Assembly (NCBI GenBank): GCA_047615875.1
Contig: JBLHGU010000022.1
Coordinates: forward strand, 1 to 45,261
Reading direction: 5' to 3'
DNA from: JBLHGU01 sp047615875
GTDB taxonomy: Bacteria; Pseudomonadota; Gammaproteobacteria; Arenicellales; CAJQKF01
DNA length: 45,261 nt
Both the position numbers and the translations under genes were made by a program. This document shows positions 44,697 through 45,261 of this stretch, piece by piece. Numbering within the stretch: position 1 is the stretch's first letter; each line of letters starts with the position of its first letter. The notes below the pieces were generated by a model. It was not told where the DNA came from, did no database searches, and saw only the letters and a list, made by a program, of their open reading frames with translations.

Positions 44697-45063
44697 GGAA
44701 AAAAGAGACGAAAGGTCGCGGTTTATAACTATGGGTCCTCAGCGATAACTGTGGGTAAAAGAGAGTAGATTTTAGCAGGGTAAGCCGGATTCCGTGTGGA
44801 CAGCCCGTGGATTTCTCTGCACCCTCCCTGGTGGGGAGACCGTGTGGAAAACTGCTGAAATGCTCGTGCCTTACATGTCATCGGTTTACACACACTAATC
44901 CACCGCCTGCCCACACTGCACCGGGGTATGGGCAGAGGAAGCGGATGGTTTTTAAGCACAGGATATAATAAGGAGGAAAAGCGAAGAATAAAGTGCATCT
45001 GCTGCACAGGTTTGGTAAAGATGAGTTTGCCAACTTGTCAAAACTAAACCGAAAGAACAGCAG
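44697..45063 (+). other. Non-coding lead-in of the ISL3-type element
   Basis: No gene is seen in these 367 bases. They hold a 12-bp direct repeat with 20-bp period (44725-44736 and 44745-44756, 11 of 12 identical). They also hold an 11-bp inverted repeat whose right arm covers the transposase start codon. The left end of the ISL3 element probably lies between 44697 and 44760, but the matching right end is outside the window. Confidence 0.45.
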
Positions 45064-45068
45064 ATGCA
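44994..45068 (+). promoter_or_regulatory. Inverted repeat covering the ISL3 transposase start codon
   Basis: TGCATCTGCTG (44994-45004) is a perfect inverted copy of CAGCAGATGCA (45058-45068), which contains the ATG at 45064. Between them a second hairpin (TTGGTAAA, loop GATGAG, TTTGCCAA at 45012-45033) brings the arms together. In RNA this could hide the start and limit transposase synthesis. Confidence 0.5.
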
Positions 45069-45261
45069 ATTGAAGACTATCCTAAATCAGTGTCACAAAT
45101 TCAAGTCTTTTGTCTACGATCAAGTACGCTTTGTGAGTAGCAACGGTGACAACCATATAGAAGTTGAAGTAGTTCCTCGCCGTAACAGCAAAGAGATCTG
45201 TAGTTGCTGCGATCGACCAGCACCACGCTATGATCGGTTGAACAAACGCCACTTTGAATTT
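45064..45261 (+). CDS. ISL3-family transposase, N-terminal part, cut by the window end
   Basis: 66 codons are open from the ATG at 45064 to the last base, with no stop. The start M-Q-L-K-T-I-L-N, followed by K-F-K-S-F-V-Y-D-Q-V-R-F-V, is the common beginning of ISL3 transposases in proteobacteria. The zinc-finger part follows with I-C-S-C-C-D-R-P-A-P-R-Y-D-R-L near residues 46-60 and R-H-F-E-F at the window end. Full members have about 400 residues with a DDE catalytic domain, which would lie outside. Whether the gene is intact cannot be judged. Confidence 0.82.
   Translation, partial: MQLKTILNQCHKFKSFVYDQVRFVSSNGDNHIEVEVVPRRNSKEICSCCDRPAPRYDRLNKRHFEF

Noticed and set aside
44750..44851. DnaA boxes and a replication origin
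   Set aside because: TGTGGGTAA (44750) and TGTGGAAAA (44843) are each one base from a DnaA box, but they lie in the lead-in of an insertion element, with no dnaA, dnaN or AT-rich unwinding region nearby.
45021..45047. Leader peptide before the ISL3 transposase
   Set aside because: ATG to TAA gives eight codons, but there is no clear ribosome binding site, and such short frames arise by chance.

Overview
The window reads as a chromosomal segment of a gammaproteobacterium, probably free-living and aquatic. The reasons are the block rpsU-yqeY-dnaG-rpoD with tsaD divergent from it, plsY and folB/folK close by, an acnB-type aconitase, a split B12-dependent ribonucleotide reductase (nrdJa/nrdJb, the Pseudomonas arrangement), and many carboxylate-uptake and CoA-ligase genes. 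No rRNA, tRNA, CRISPR array or prophage was seen. The genus cannot be told from the sequence alone.

Region 1 (about 1-25,840) is accessory catabolism and signalling. A plus-strand operon holds the tail of a ROK protein, a tripartite tricarboxylate transporter membrane pair (tctB, tctA), a two-domain metallophosphoesterase with a long C-terminal domain, and an Ldh_2-family dehydrogenase. Facing it is a minus-strand set: class III cyclase, serine-glyoxylate-type aminotransferase, crotonase, family III CoA-transferase, TauD/TfdA-like oxygenase and SLC13 permease. Next come a large FAD/Fe-S 2-hydroxyacid dehydrogenase, a VOC protein, an AEC transporter, an acyl-CoA synthetase, a fusion of an FlK-like thioesterase with an HCCA-isomerase/DsbA domain, a giant SAM-cyclase-ATPase-TPR regulator, an MFS transporter and a class 3 lipase. 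Together they look like uptake and CoA-dependent breakdown of organic acids, with two cyclases suggesting cAMP control. The actual substrate is not determined.

Region 2 (about 25,840-42,210) is mostly core. nrdJa-nrdJb sits behind a promoter carrying two NrdR-box-like sites 32 bp apart. A LysR regulator is divergent from acnB, with a 12-bp inverted repeat between them. folB-folK, a DmdB/AlkK-like acyl-CoA ligase, plsY, tsaD and the rpsU-yqeY-dnaG-rpoD block follow. Strong hairpins end nrdJb, acnB and rpoD.

Region 3 (about 42,210-45,261) has a minus-strand set of a class IV aminotransferase, azlC and azlD. It is followed by an insertion-sequence junction: the 3' remnant of an ISNCY/IS1202-like transposase with its right end, then directly the start of an ISL3-family transposase that runs off the window.
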